A DNA stretch of 64,000 nt from the NCBI RefSeq assembly GCF_024266585.1, contig NZ_CP100647.1:849001-913000 (forward strand), given 5' to 3'. This DNA is from Xanthomonas sacchari (GTDB lineage Bacteria > Pseudomonadota > Gammaproteobacteria > Xanthomonadales > Xanthomonadaceae). The position numbers and the translations under genes are program-made. Of this stretch, positions 19,343-29,060 are shown in pieces. The stretch's first letter is position 1. Each line of letters starts with the position of its first letter. Under the pieces are notes generated by a model. It searched no databases and had not been told where the DNA came from. It saw only the letters and a program-made list of their open reading frames with translations.

Positions 19343-21844
19343 ATGCGCAAGCCTCTCGTCGTCTCCATCGCCCTGCTGCTCGGCAGTGCGTCCTCGCTGC
19401 CGGCCTGGTCGGCGCCCGCCGTCACCGCGTCGGCCATCGCGCCCATGCCGCTGGCGCAGGCGCTGGACCAGTTCGCACGCAGCAGCGGCCTGCAACTGAT
19501 GTACGACCCGGCACTGGCCGAGGGTCTGCGCAGCAGCGGCGCCCCAGCCGGGCTGGCACCGCCGCAGCAACTGCATGCCCTGCTCGCCGGTACCGGCCTG
19601 GACTACCGCATGCTGACCCCGGGCTCGGTCGCGATCGTGCGCAGCCGCGTCGCCGCCGCCCCGGCCGCCGCGCCCCGCGCCCCGCGCAGTGCCGCCCCGG
19701 CCCGCGCCGAGGCCGACGGCGAGCACGACGGCCCGCGCGAACTGGCGCCGATCAACGTCACCGCCAACAGCGTCGACACGCTGGCGCCCAGCGCCGCGCC
19801 GCTGGAAGCGAGCCAGCCGACCTCGGTGATCGACGAGCGCTTCATCCGCGACGGCCTGCGTCTGAATTCCAACTACGACGACATCATCAAGTACGCACCC
19901 AGCGTGGTCACCACCTCGCCGGAAGGCCCGGGCCTGGGCAAGAACGAAGGCATCAGCATCCGCGGCTTCCAGGACGGCCAGTTCAACATCACCTTCGACG
20001 GCATCCCGTTCGGCGATGCCAGCGATCTGCACCACACCACGTCGGCCTACTTCAACAACCACGTGCTCGGCCAGGCCGAGATCGACCGCGGCCCCGGCGG
20101 CGGCGCCACCATCGGCAACGCCACCTTCGGCGGCACCCTGGCGCTGCGCACGCGCAATCCCAGCGAGGTGGACGGGGTCACCGTCTACGGCACCGGCGGC
20201 AGCTGGAACACCTGGGCCGGCGGCGTCAGCGCCGACGAGCACATCGGCAACACGCGTCTGTTCGCCGACCTGTCCAAGGAAGCCAGCGACACTTACCTCA
20301 AGGGCACCGACGACCGCCGCGAGCACGCCTTCCTCAAGACCGTCACCGACCTGGGCGAGGCGACCACGCTGACCTTCGTCAGCAGCTACAACCAGGAGCA
20401 CCAGAACACCGTGCAGGGCGCCACCCGCGCGCAGATCGCGCAGCATGGCTGGCGCTATGGCCTTGGCAACGATCCGACCCTGCAGAACTACACTGGCTAC
20501 AACGCCGCCGCCTACTACTCCAGCTTCACCTACCTGGGCCTGAGCACGCGCCTGGGCGACTGGGACCTGGACAACAAGGTCTACTACAACAGCTTCGATC
20601 ACACCGCCTCCAAGACCAGCAACCCGACCAGCGAGAGCGCCGCCGACAACGGCGTGACCTTCTACGGCGCGACCGGCAAGAAGCTGTCCAAGGCCGCCAA
20701 GGACGTGCCGGGCAAGCTTTCGGACAACGATTTCCGCGCCTTCGGCGACGTGCTGCGGCTGGCCCGCGACCTCGGCCCGGGCCAGCTGCAGACCGGCGTG
20801 TGGGTGGAGCGCAACCTCGACGAGCGCCAGCAGTTGCCGGTGGACATGAGCACCGGCGCGGCCACCGGCACCAAGTACGGGCCGCTCTACAACTACACCC
20901 TGCATGACCGCACCGACACGCTGCAGCCGTATCTGCAGTACGACTGGAAGCTCAGCGACAGCCTCACCCTCAGCCCGGGCCTGCGCTACGCGCGGGTGCA
21001 GCGCCAGCTCGATGCCGAGCTCAACAAGAGCACGCCGCCGGCGCCGGCGCACAGCACCGCCAGCTACGACGCCACGCTGCCGTCGCTGAGCCTGCACCAG
21101 GCCTTCAGCGAGCACTGGAGCGGCTACGTGCAGGCCGCGCGCGGCTTCCTGGCGCCGCCGATCGACGTGATCGAACTCAACGGCGCGCGCGGCCTGCGCC
21201 CGGAACTGACCAGCAACTACCAGCTCGGCACCAGCTACGCCGCGCGCGGCCTGACCTTCGGCGCCGACGTCTACTACATCGACTTCAGCAACTACATCAG
21301 CCAGACCCTGATCAATACCGACAGCGGCACCGAGAGCGCCTACGTCAACGGCGGCGGCGCCGTGTACCGCGGCGCCGAGGCCGAGGCCACCTACGCGCTG
21401 ACGCCGATCCTGAGCCTGTACGCCAACGCCAGCTACAACGAGGCCACCTACAAGCACAGCAGCACCCAGGTCGCCGGCACGCCGCGGGTGACCGCGGCGC
21501 TGGGTCTGCTGTACAACAGCGGCACCGGCTACTTCGGCTCGCTGATGGAGAAGGTGGTGGGCGCGCAGTACGGCGTGGACAACCGCACCACCGCCAGCGG
21601 CGCCACCGTGTTCGGCAACGACCAGCGCCTGGGCGGCTACGCCAGCCTGGACGCGGCGCTGGGCTACCGCAGCACGCACGGGCCCTACGGCCTGAAGGGG
21701 TATTCGATCAGCATGGACGTCAACAACCTGCTGAACCGGCATGCGCTGATCGGCTACGCCGGCACGCGCTCCTCCGACAACCAGCCGCTGTATTTCGGCC
21801 TGGCCGGGCGCGGCGTGTTCCTCGACCTGTCGCTGAAGTTCTGA
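19343..21844 (+). CDS. TonB-dependent outer-membrane receptor with signalling domain (FecA-type)
   Basis: The product is 833 residues from ATG 19343; a GTG lies three codons upstream. A signal peptide ends near ALA-type residues around 25. It is followed by an STN signalling domain (ALDQFARSSGLQLMYDP...LLAGTGLDYRM), a plug (SIRGFQDGQFNITFDGIPFGD) and a beta-barrel ending in the typical terminal Phe. The STN domain is the part that talks to FecR. Placed between sigma/anti-sigma genes and a histidine acid phosphatase gene 8 bp downstream, it probably imports a phosphorylated substrate or its product rather than iron-citrate. The ligand is inference. Confidence 0.9.
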   Translation: MRKPLVVSIALLLGSASSLPAWSAPAVTASAIAPMPLAQALDQFARSSGLQLMYDPALAEGLRSSGAPAGLAPPQQLHALLAGTGLDYRMLTPGSVAIVRSRVAAAPAAAPRAPRSAAPARAEADGEHDGPRELAPINVTANSVDTLAPSAAPLEASQPTSVIDERFIRDGLRLNSNYDDIIKYAPSVVTTSPEGPGLGKNEGISIRGFQDGQFNITFDGIPFGDASDLHHTTSAYFNNHVLGQAEIDRGPGGGATIGNATFGGTLALRTRNPSEVDGVTVYGTGGSWNTWAGGVSADEHIGNTRLFADLSKEASDTYLKGTDDRREHAFLKTVTDLGEATTLTFVSSYNQEHQNTVQGATRAQIAQHGWRYGLGNDPTLQNYTGYNAAAYYSSFTYLGLSTRLGDWDLDNKVYYNSFDHTASKTSNPTSESAADNGVTFYGATGKKLSKAAKDVPGKLSDNDFRAFGDVLRLARDLGPGQLQTGVWVERNLDERQQLPVDMSTGAATGTKYGPLYNYTLHDRTDTLQPYLQYDWKLSDSLTLSPGLRYARVQRQLDAELNKSTPPAPAHSTASYDATLPSLSLHQAFSEHWSGYVQAARGFLAPPIDVIELNGARGLRPELTSNYQLGTSYAARGLTFGADVYYIDFSNYISQTLINTDSGTESAYVNGGGAVYRGAEAEATYALTPILSLYANASYNEATYKHSSTQVAGTPRVTAALGLLYNSGTGYFGSLMEKVVGAQYGVDNRTTASGATVFGNDQRLGGYASLDAALGYRSTHGPYGLKGYSISMDVNNLLNRHALIGYAGTRSSDNQPLYFGLAGRGVFLDLSLKF

Positions 21845-21852
21845 GGCCCGCC

Positions 21853-23169
21853 ATGTCCGCTTCCCGATTCGTATGCGTGCGCGCCGGCTGGCGCCTGGCC
21901 GCGTTGCTGTGCGTCGCCATCGTCGCCTGGCCGGCGGCCGCGTCGCCCAAACCGTCCGCTGCCGCGGACGCGGACGCGGCGGAGGTCCGCCTGGCGATCG
22001 TGGTGATGCGTCACGGCGTGCGCGCGCCGACGCAATCGCCCGAGGAGCTGGCCAAGTACGCCGCGCAGCCGTGGCCGCAATGGCCGGTGGCGCCCGGCCA
22101 GCTCACCGCGCACGGGGCGGCCGGCATGCAGGCGCTGGGCGCGCGCTACCGGCAGCGCTGGCTGGATGCGGCGGTGCTGGCGCCGGACTGCGCCGCGTCC
22201 GGTGCGGTGGTGATCGCCGACAGCACGCCGCGCAACCACGCCAGCGCGGCGGCGTTTGCCGAGGGGCTGCTGCCGGGGTGTCAGGCGCACTACCTGGCCT
22301 TGCCGACGACGCAGAACAATCCGCTGTTCCACTTCGGCAAGGACGAGGACAAGGACGACGACGCACCCGCGCCGCCGCCGCACCTGGACGCGGCCACCCG
22401 CACGCGGCTGCGCGCGCTGCAGCGGGTGCTGTCCGGCTGCGCCGCACCGGCCTGCGCCACGCAGGTCGCGCAGCGCCTGGACGAGCCGCAGCGGCTGCGC
22501 GATCCGGCGCAGGCAGCCAAGGCGTTGAAGACCGCCGGCAGCCTGGCCGAGAACCTGATGCTGGAATACGCGCAGGGCCTGCCGTTGCCGCAGGTGGCGT
22601 GGGGGCGGGCCGACGCCGCGGCGCTGCAGCGCCTGATCGGCCTGCACAACGCCTCCTTCGGCTACAGCAAGCGGGCGCTGCCGGCGGCGCGCGCCGGCGG
22701 CTCCAACCTGCTCGCGCACCTGCTGGCGACACTGCAGGCAGCGGCCGGGCAGGCGCCGACGGTGGCGCCGCTGGCGCCGGCCGACACGCGCGCGCTGGTG
22801 CTGCTGGGCCACGACACCAACCTGGCGCACCTGGCCGGGCTGTTCGGCATCGACCCCATCGTGCCGGGACAGCCGGACGCCTATCCGCCCGGCGGCGCGC
22901 TGGTGCTGGAGCTGGTGCGGCTGCACGGCCAGGACTTCCTGCAGCTGCGCAGCGTGGTGCCGACGCTGCCGGCGCTGCGCGGCAACCGCTTCGACGGCCG
23001 CGGCCTGCGCGCGCGGGGCTGGCCGTTGCCCGGCTGCGGCGGCCGCCTGCGCTGCCCGCTGGCGATCGCGCTGCCGGCGCTGCAGGCGCGGCTGGATCCG
23101 CAGCGGGTCCAGGCCGAGGTGCCGCCGATGACGCCATGGCCGGCGCAGGTGGCGCGGGCGGGCGATTAG
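21853..23169 (+). CDS. Histidine acid phosphatase, phytase/glucose-1-phosphatase-like
   Basis: The 438-residue protein has a signal peptide ending near AAASP and the histidine acid phosphatase signature RHGVRAPTQ with the nucleophilic His, then WPQWPVAPGQLTAHG much like AppA-type phytase, and a proton-donor motif GHDTN in the C-terminal half. It should act in the periplasm or outside the cell, freeing phosphate from phytate or sugar phosphates. It starts 8 bp after the TonB-receptor stop and is clearly part of that operon. An acidic insert DEDKDDD around residue 165 is unusual. Confidence 0.88.
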   Translation: MSASRFVCVRAGWRLAALLCVAIVAWPAAASPKPSAAADADAAEVRLAIVVMRHGVRAPTQSPEELAKYAAQPWPQWPVAPGQLTAHGAAGMQALGARYRQRWLDAAVLAPDCAASGAVVIADSTPRNHASAAAFAEGLLPGCQAHYLALPTTQNNPLFHFGKDEDKDDDAPAPPPHLDAATRTRLRALQRVLSGCAAPACATQVAQRLDEPQRLRDPAQAAKALKTAGSLAENLMLEYAQGLPLPQVAWGRADAAALQRLIGLHNASFGYSKRALPAARAGGSNLLAHLLATLQAAAGQAPTVAPLAPADTRALVLLGHDTNLAHLAGLFGIDPIVPGQPDAYPPGGALVLELVRLHGQDFLQLRSVVPTLPALRGNRFDGRGLRARGWPLPGCGGRLRCPLAIALPALQARLDPQRVQAEVPPMTPWPAQVARAGD

Positions 23170-23256
23170 GCGGCGCCTGTCGTGGGCGCTTGAGTGCGTG
23201 GAGCGCGGCGCTTGGGGCGTTGGGAGTGAGGTGACGGGTGTTCATGGTCCCGCGCG

Positions 23257-23394
23257 TCGCGACTGACGTCGCTCCCACAGGGTTCACCGCGTGGCGATTG
23301 TCATGCGGTTCTCCGGGGTGGCTGCACCGTCGGAGCGGCTTCGGCCGCGACCGGCCGTTCCCGGCAATGCCTGTCGCGGCTGAAGCCGCTCCTG
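23257..23394. repeat. Repeats in the 358-bp gap after the phosphatase
   Basis: A family C-like element (GTCGCGACTGACGTCGCTCC) starts near 23257, and a divergent pair of family A elements forms a long hairpin at 23329-23394. The remainder of 23170-23527 shows no gene. Confidence 0.7.
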
Positions 23395-23527
23395 CGCAAT
23401 GCCGGGATCCTGCTGTTGCGGCAAACATCGCCGATCGTCACGGACCACTCAGCGCGGAAGGTCGATCATCGCGGTTCCCCCACGCGCCTGCGCCTGTGTG
23501 CGCCGCGCGCTCTGCCAGGACCCCGCC

Positions 23528-24550
23528 ATGTCCCCGACCCACGCCGCCGCGCTGCCCGACACCATGACCGCGATCGAGATCCGCCAGCCCGGTGCGCCCG
23601 AGGTGCTGGTGCCGGTGCGCGTGCCGCTGCCGCACCCCGGGCGCGGCGAACTGCTGGTGCGGGTGGCCGCGGCCGGCGTCAACCGGCCCGACGTGATGCA
23701 GCGCCAGGGCCTTTATCCGCCGCCGCCGGGCGCTTCGCCGCTGCCGGGGCTGGAGTTCGCCGGCGAGGTGGTCGGCCTGGGCGAGGGCGTGGAGCGCTAT
23801 CGACTGGGCGACCAGGTCTGCGCGCTGGTCGCCGGCGGCGGCTATGCCGAGTACGCGGTGGTGCACGAGCGCAACGCCTTGCCGGTGCCGGCGGCGCTGA
23901 GCCTGACCGAGGCGGCGGCGGTGCCGGAAACCTTCTTCACCGTGTGGACCAACGTGTTCCAGCGCGGCCGCCTGCAGTCCGGCGAGACGTTGCTGGTGCA
24001 TGGCGGCACCTCCGGCATCGGTAGCGTCGCCACCCTGCTCGGGCGGGCCTTCGGCGCGCGGGTGATCACCACCGTGGGCTCGGCCGACAAGCGCGCCGCC
24101 AGCCTGGCGCTGGGCGCGGAGGCGGCCATCCTGTACCGCGACGAGGACTTCGTCGCCGAGACCCAGCGCCTGACCGGTGGCCGCGGCGCCGACGTGATCG
24201 TGGACCTGATCGGCGGCGACTACCTGGCGCGCAACTACCAGGCGGCGGCGCTGGACGGGCGCATCGTGCAGATCGGCATCCAGCAGGGCAAGGTGCGCGA
24301 ACTGGACCTGATGCCGCTGCTGGCCAAGCGCCTGACCCACACCGGCTCGACCCTGCGGCCGCGTTCGGTGATGGAGAAGGCGGCGATCGCGCGCGAACTG
24401 GAGCAGCATGTGTGGCCGCTGCTGGCACAGGGCCGGATCAAGCCGCAGGTGGACCGCTGCTTCCCGCTGCAGGAGGCGGCGCAGGCGCATGCGCTGATGG
24501 AATCCAGCGCGCACATCGGCAAGATCGTGCTGACGACAGCAGCGCAGTGA
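23528..24550 (+). CDS. Zinc-free medium-chain dehydrogenase, NAD(P)H quinone oxidoreductase
   Basis: The 340-residue protein belongs to the quinone oxidoreductase (Qor/PIG3) group: GVNRPDVMQRQGLYPPPPG near the start, a cofactor-binding VHGGTSGIGSVATLLGRAFGA, and GRGADVIVDLIGGDYLARN. It lacks the zinc cysteines of alcohol dehydrogenases. It likely reduces quinones or reactive enones with NADPH. AGGA precedes ATG 23528; a second ATG (MTAIEIRQPG) 12 codons later is also possible. Confidence 0.9.
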   Translation: MSPTHAAALPDTMTAIEIRQPGAPEVLVPVRVPLPHPGRGELLVRVAAAGVNRPDVMQRQGLYPPPPGASPLPGLEFAGEVVGLGEGVERYRLGDQVCALVAGGGYAEYAVVHERNALPVPAALSLTEAAAVPETFFTVWTNVFQRGRLQSGETLLVHGGTSGIGSVATLLGRAFGARVITTVGSADKRAASLALGAEAAILYRDEDFVAETQRLTGGRGADVIVDLIGGDYLARNYQAAALDGRIVQIGIQQGKVRELDLMPLLAKRLTHTGSTLRPRSVMEKAAIARELEQHVWPLLAQGRIKPQVDRCFPLQEAAQAHALMESSAHIGKIVLTTAAQ

Positions 24551-24583
24551 CACGGGGATCGGTCGCGGCTACCCGGTGCCGTC

Positions 24584-24649
24584 GTAGGAGCGGCTTCAGC
24601 CGCGACGGGCGTTCCCGTAAAAGCCCGTCGCGGCTGAAGCCGCTCCTAC
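24584..24649. repeat. Family A long inverted repeat (REP pair)
   Basis: GTAGGAGCGGCTTCAGCC is followed, after a short spacer, by its mirror copy ending CTCCTAC. The 66-bp structure can form one long hairpin. It lies in the gap between the quinone oxidoreductase and MscS genes. Confidence 0.85.
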
Positions 24650-24827
24650 AGGCGATTCCGGTCGTGATGGGGGCAACGCTTGGTCGCCACCGTGCGCGCG
24701 CTGGTGTCCCGCGCCCCTCGCACCACGCGTCCCGGCACCCGCCGCACCCGCCGCTGGCCCGGTTCAAGCGCCGCGCCGTATAGTGCCGCACGCGCGGTGG
24801 TCCGCGCTTGCCCGTGCCGGTCCCTGC

Positions 24828-27245
24828 GTGCGCCTGCTGCCCCGTTCCGCCTCCTCGTCGTCCCTGTTGCGTTGCGTCTTGCTGCTGTTGTGGCTGTGCG
24901 CGGCCGTGGCCTCCGCCCAGCCGCAGGACGTCGACGACGCGCCGCCGGACCCGCAGACCCTGCTGGACAACGCCGCAAAGGCGCTGAAGGACGCGCGCGG
25001 CCAGGAAGTGGACGTGGGCAACCAGGCCGCCTTCCAGGATCTCGTCGCCCAGGTCTCCAATGCCGCCAGCGATGCGCAGACCGCCGCCGAGGCCCTGTCG
25101 CAGCAACTGGCGCAGGTCAATGCGCGCCTGCAGCAGCTCGGCCCGGCCGCCGCCGGCGATTCTCCCGACATCGCCGCGCAGCGCAAGGCGCTGACCAAGC
25201 AGCGCGACAGCCTGGACTCGGGGGTCAAGCGCGGCAAGCTGATGGTGGTGGAGGCGCGGCAACTGGCCGACGACATCGAACGCGCGCGCGCCGAGCATTT
25301 CAGCCAGGAACTGTCGCTGCGCTCGCCCTCGCCGCTGTCGCCGGCGCTGTGGAAGCAGATTGCCGACGATTTCCCCGACGACCAGGCCAAGCTGCTGGCC
25401 CTGTACACCCTGGGCGCGCAGTCGCTGCAGGCCGCGATCGCCGAGCACGGCGCCGGCGCGCTCGGCGTCGGCATCGCCATCGCGTTGATCCTGCTGTTCC
25501 CGCTGCGCTACCTGCTGCGCTGGCTGGGCAAGCGCTACGCGATGTCGCGCGCGCCGGGCAGCCGCCTGCGCCGCTCCGGCCTGGCGATCTGGTTCCTGCT
25601 GCTGGGCACGCTGACCCCGGGCCTGGCCGCGTTGGCCCTGGCCGAGAGCCTGCGCAGCATCGATGCGGTGCCGGAGCGGCTAGACGCGGTGCTCAACGGC
25701 TTCGTGGTGGTCAGCTTCGCTGCCGCGTTCATGGGCTCGCTCGGCGCCAGCGTGCTGCTGCCGAACCAGCCCAGCTGGCGCCTGTTCCCGATCGACGACG
25801 CCACCGCGCGGCGCCTGCGCAAATACACCTGGGCCACCGCGGCGCTGGCCTGGCTCAGCAGCATGCTGCTGGTGGTCAACCAGGCCGCCCGCACCAGCGA
25901 CTCGGCCACCGTGGCCGCCGACGGGGTGATCGCCCTGGTCTACGGCGTGCTGATCCTGGCCACCCTGACCAGCCTGTCGCGGCTGCGCCGGCGCCAGTAC
26001 GCCGAGGCCGCGGCGCAGGCGCTGGCCAACGAGCAGCCGCCGCCGCCCGGGCAGCATGGCGGGGCGCTGGCGCTGATCGGCGTGCTGATCAAGGTCGCGG
26101 TGGTGGTGGCGCTGCTGGCGGCGCTGCTGGGCTATCTGCACCTGGGCCTGTTCATCACCCGGCAGATCATCTGGATCACCATGATCGTCGGCGCGGTGCG
26201 CCTGCTGATGACCTTCGCCGACGACTTCGCGCTGTGGCTGTTCGCCAGCGAAGGCCGCATCGGGCGCGCCGCCAATGGCGCCTTCGGGGTGCGCTCGAGC
26301 AGCCTGGAGCAGGCCGGGGTGCTGACCTCGGCGCTGGTCCGGGTGGTCTTGCTGCTGATCGGCATCGGCGCCTTGCTGATGCCGTTCGGCACCAACGTCT
26401 CGATCGTCTCGGACTGGTTCTCGCTGCTGTCCGACGGCATCCGCGTCAGCGACAAGGTGGTGCTGTACCCGGGCGCGATCGTCCGCGCGGTGCTGGTGCT
26501 GCTGCTGGGCCTGGGCGTCATGCAGTACCTGCATCGCTGGCTGACCCAGACCTACCTGCCCAAGACCGAACTGGACGACGGCTCGCGCAACTCGATCAGC
26601 ACGGTGGCGCGCTATGTCGGCATCATCCTGGCGGCGTTGTGGGCGCTGGCCGCGCTGGGCATCGGCCTGGAGCGGATCGCGCTGGTGGTCAGCGCGCTGT
26701 CGGTCGGCATCGGCTTCGGCCTGCAGTCGATCACCCAGAACTTCGTGTCCGGCCTGATCCTGCTCGCCGAGCGCCCGGTCAAGATCGGCGACTGGATCAA
26801 GATCGGCGACCAGGAGGGCGACGTGCGCCGGATCAGCGTGCGCGCCACCGAGATCCAGGTCGGCGATCGCTCCACCCTGATCGTCCCCAACTCCGAACTG
26901 ATCACCAAGACCCTGCGCAACATGACCCTGGCCGGGCCGCTGGGCCGGGTGCAGATCCAGTTCGCGGTGTCGCTGGGCACCGACGTGACCAGGTTGCGCG
27001 CGCTGCTGCTGGAGCTGTACGCGGCGCACCCGGGCGTGCTGGACGACCCGGCGCCGTCGGTGTTCATCGACTCCATCGCCAACGGCCACGTCACCCTCAA
27101 CAGCTTCGCCTACGTGGCCTCGCCGCGGCTCACCTACGGCACCCGCAGCGAACTGTTTTTCTCCCTGCTGCAGCGCCTGGCCGAGGAGGGCATTGCGCTG
27201 GAATCGCCGCAGGAAGTGAAGCTTCTACGCGATCCGCAGGAGTAG
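24828..27245 (+). CDS. MscS-family mechanosensitive channel with DUF3772 domain
   Basis: The product has about 805 residues. A signal peptide (residues 1-30, ending AAVASA) is followed by a coiled periplasmic DUF3772-like region (about 40-190) and roughly ten membrane spans. The MscS core follows with VVSALSVGIGFGLQSITQNFVSG, then the cytoplasmic beta domain (ERPVKIGDWIKIGD). It should open under membrane tension to release solutes. GTG 24828 was chosen because it gives a clean signal peptide; another GTG at 24783 is in frame, and neither has a strong ribosome-binding site. Confidence 0.88.
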   Translation: MRLLPRSASSSSLLRCVLLLLWLCAAVASAQPQDVDDAPPDPQTLLDNAAKALKDARGQEVDVGNQAAFQDLVAQVSNAASDAQTAAEALSQQLAQVNARLQQLGPAAAGDSPDIAAQRKALTKQRDSLDSGVKRGKLMVVEARQLADDIERARAEHFSQELSLRSPSPLSPALWKQIADDFPDDQAKLLALYTLGAQSLQAAIAEHGAGALGVGIAIALILLFPLRYLLRWLGKRYAMSRAPGSRLRRSGLAIWFLLLGTLTPGLAALALAESLRSIDAVPERLDAVLNGFVVVSFAAAFMGSLGASVLLPNQPSWRLFPIDDATARRLRKYTWATAALAWLSSMLLVVNQAARTSDSATVAADGVIALVYGVLILATLTSLSRLRRRQYAEAAAQALANEQPPPPGQHGGALALIGVLIKVAVVVALLAALLGYLHLGLFITRQIIWITMIVGAVRLLMTFADDFALWLFASEGRIGRAANGAFGVRSSSLEQAGVLTSALVRVVLLLIGIGALLMPFGTNVSIVSDWFSLLSDGIRVSDKVVLYPGAIVRAVLVLLLGLGVMQYLHRWLTQTYLPKTELDDGSRNSISTVARYVGIILAALWALAALGIGLERIALVVSALSVGIGFGLQSITQNFVSGLILLAERPVKIGDWIKIGDQEGDVRRISVRATEIQVGDRSTLIVPNSELITKTLRNMTLAGPLGRVQIQFAVSLGTDVTRLRALLLELYAAHPGVLDDPAPSVFIDSIANGHVTLNSFAYVASPRLTYGTRSELFFSLLQRLAEEGIALESPQEVKLLRDPQE

Positions 27246-27312
27246 CCAGGAGTGGGGATTCAGGATTGGTGGTGCGCGAAGCGGCGTTGGCCGCCAGCTG
27301 CCGGCGCGGCAG

Positions 27313-27335
27313 GTCGCGGCTGAAGCCGCTCCTAC
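27313..27335. repeat. Single family A repeat between the MscS and UbiB-family genes
   Basis: A half-element GTCGCGGCTGAAGCCGCTCC lies in the 123-bp convergent gap, beside GATTCCCC-type short repeats at 27341-27364. Confidence 0.7.
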
Positions 27336-27368
27336 GAATCCCCATTCCCGATTCCCCAATCCCGGCTT

Positions 27369-29060
27369 TCAGCGCCTACCGCGCTCCTCGCGGGCGTGCG
27401 CGCGCCGGTCGAACAGCACCGCGCTGGCGATGATGCCCAGCCCCAGCACCACGCCCAGCAGGAACAGCACCATCGCGATCGCCGGGTAGCCGAACAGCTT
27501 GCTGCCGGTGTCGATGCGCATCATCTGCGTGGAGGCCAGGATCAGTGCGGCGGTGACGATGCCGGCGGCGACGCGGTTGGCGATCTTCTGCAGGCTTTCC
27601 ATCAGCCGCGATTCCTCCAGCCCGGCCACGCGCACCTGCAGGCGGTTTTCCGCGGCCAGGGTGAGGATGTCGGAGATGCGGCGCGGGCCCTCGCGCAGCA
27701 GCGCCTGCAGTTCCATCGCCTCGCTGGCCAGGTTGGCCGCCGACAGCGACTTCTTCAGCCGCGCGCGCATCACGTGCTGCAACTGGTCCTCGACCACCAC
27801 GCGGGTGTCCAGGTGCGGCGACAGCGCGCGGCATACCGCTTCCAGGTTCAGCAGGGTCTTGCCGAGCAGGCTCAGCTCGGGCGGCGTGCGCAGCCCGTAG
27901 GCGGTGGCGATGCGCACCAGGTCCAGCACCACCCGGCCTTCGGACATGGCGTCGTGCGCCGCATAGCGGGCGATCATCTGCCCGGTCTCGCGCTGGTAGC
28001 GCTCTTCGTCGAAATCCTCCAGGCGCGTGCTCAGCGCGATGGTCTCCTCGGCCACCTCCTCGCCGCGGCCGTCCACCGCCGCGAACAGCAGCTTGAGCAG
28101 GCGCTCGCGCAGTTTCGGCGGCACGTGCGCGACCATGCCCAGGTCGAAGATCGCCAGGCGCCCGTCGGCGAGCACGCGCAGGTTGCCCGGATGCGGGTCG
28201 GCGTGGATCTCGCCGTGCACGAACATCTGGTCCAGGTAGCCGCGCACCAGCGCCGCGGCCAGCTCGTCCATCGGCTGCTCGGTGCGGCGCAGTCCGGAAA
28301 TCTTGTCAACGCGCACGCCTTCGGCCAACTGCATGGTCAGCACCCGGCGGCTGCACAGGTCCCACACCGGCTGCGGCACCCACAGCTGCGGGAACGGGCG
28401 CAGGTGCTCGCCGAAGCGCGCCAGGTTCTCGGCCTCGGCCTCGTAGTTCAGTTCGGCCAGCAGCGCCTTGCCGAACTCGGCCAGCCAGTCGGCGAAGCGG
28501 ATGCGCCGGCCGAGCCCGGTCAGCTTGTCGGCGGCGCTGGCGAAGCTGCGCAGCACCTCCAGGTCCGAGCGCACCTGCGCGGCGACCTCGGGCTTTTGCA
28601 CCTTGATCGCCACCGGCGTGCCGTCGCGCAGCGCGGCGCGGTGCACCTGCGCCAGCGAGGCGCTGCCCAGCGGGGTGTCGTCGAAGGCGGAGAAGGCCTT
28701 GTTGATGCCGACGCCCAGCTCGGCCTCGACGATCTCGCGGATGCGCTCGCTCGGAATCGGCGCGGTGTTCTCCTGCATCCGCTCCAGCGCGGTGGCGAAC
28801 TCCGGCGGCACCACGTCCGGGCGCGTGGACAGCATCTGCCCGAGCTTGACGAAGGTCGGGCCCAGCGCCTCCAGGTCGGTGACGAACTGTTCCGGCGTGC
28901 CTTCCGGCGGCAGCGCGTGCTCGCCCTGGGCGGTCTCCATGTCCATGCCGGAAAACACCCCGGAGCTGCGGTAGCGCAGCAGCAGGCGCAGGATCTGGGT
29001 GCGGCGGCTGAGGCCGCCGATCACGTGCGGTGCGTCCGCAGCGTCGGGCGTCGCGCTCAA
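27369..29060 (-). CDS. ABC1/UbiB-family atypical kinase
   Basis: The 563-residue protein has the family's KxGQ motif (TFVKLGQMLSTRPDV), the Ala-rich loop GSASLAQVHRA, the catalytic lysine in VAIKVQKP, HADPHPGNLRV and the metal-binding FDLGMV. Two C-terminal membrane spans (near residues 495-550) anchor it. Family members (UbiB/COQ8) support ubiquinone synthesis or lipid handling by an unclear ATPase activity. It may be a second family member rather than the ubi-operon UbiB, because no other ubi genes are near. The ATG at 29060 fits the start of homology. Confidence 0.88.
   Translation of the reverse strand: MSATPDAADAPHVIGGLSRRTQILRLLLRYRSSGVFSGMDMETAQGEHALPPEGTPEQFVTDLEALGPTFVKLGQMLSTRPDVVPPEFATALERMQENTAPIPSERIREIVEAELGVGINKAFSAFDDTPLGSASLAQVHRAALRDGTPVAIKVQKPEVAAQVRSDLEVLRSFASAADKLTGLGRRIRFADWLAEFGKALLAELNYEAEAENLARFGEHLRPFPQLWVPQPVWDLCSRRVLTMQLAEGVRVDKISGLRRTEQPMDELAAALVRGYLDQMFVHGEIHADPHPGNLRVLADGRLAIFDLGMVAHVPPKLRERLLKLLFAAVDGRGEEVAEETIALSTRLEDFDEERYQRETGQMIARYAAHDAMSEGRVVLDLVRIATAYGLRTPPELSLLGKTLLNLEAVCRALSPHLDTRVVVEDQLQHVMRARLKKSLSAANLASEAMELQALLREGPRRISDILTLAAENRLQVRVAGLEESRLMESLQKIANRVAAGIVTAALILASTQMMRIDTGSKLFGYPAIAMVLFLLGVVLGLGIIASAVLFDRRAHAREERGRR

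Noticed and set aside
18107-21742. 1211-codon reverse frame opposite the TonB receptor
   Set aside because: It is antisense to clear FecR and receptor genes and consists of low-complexity Arg/Ala/Gly sequence, a common artefact at high GC.
19343-21844. Iron-citrate receptor FecA
   Set aside because: The domain plan fits FecA, but the adjoining gene is an acid phosphatase and no fec transport genes are present.
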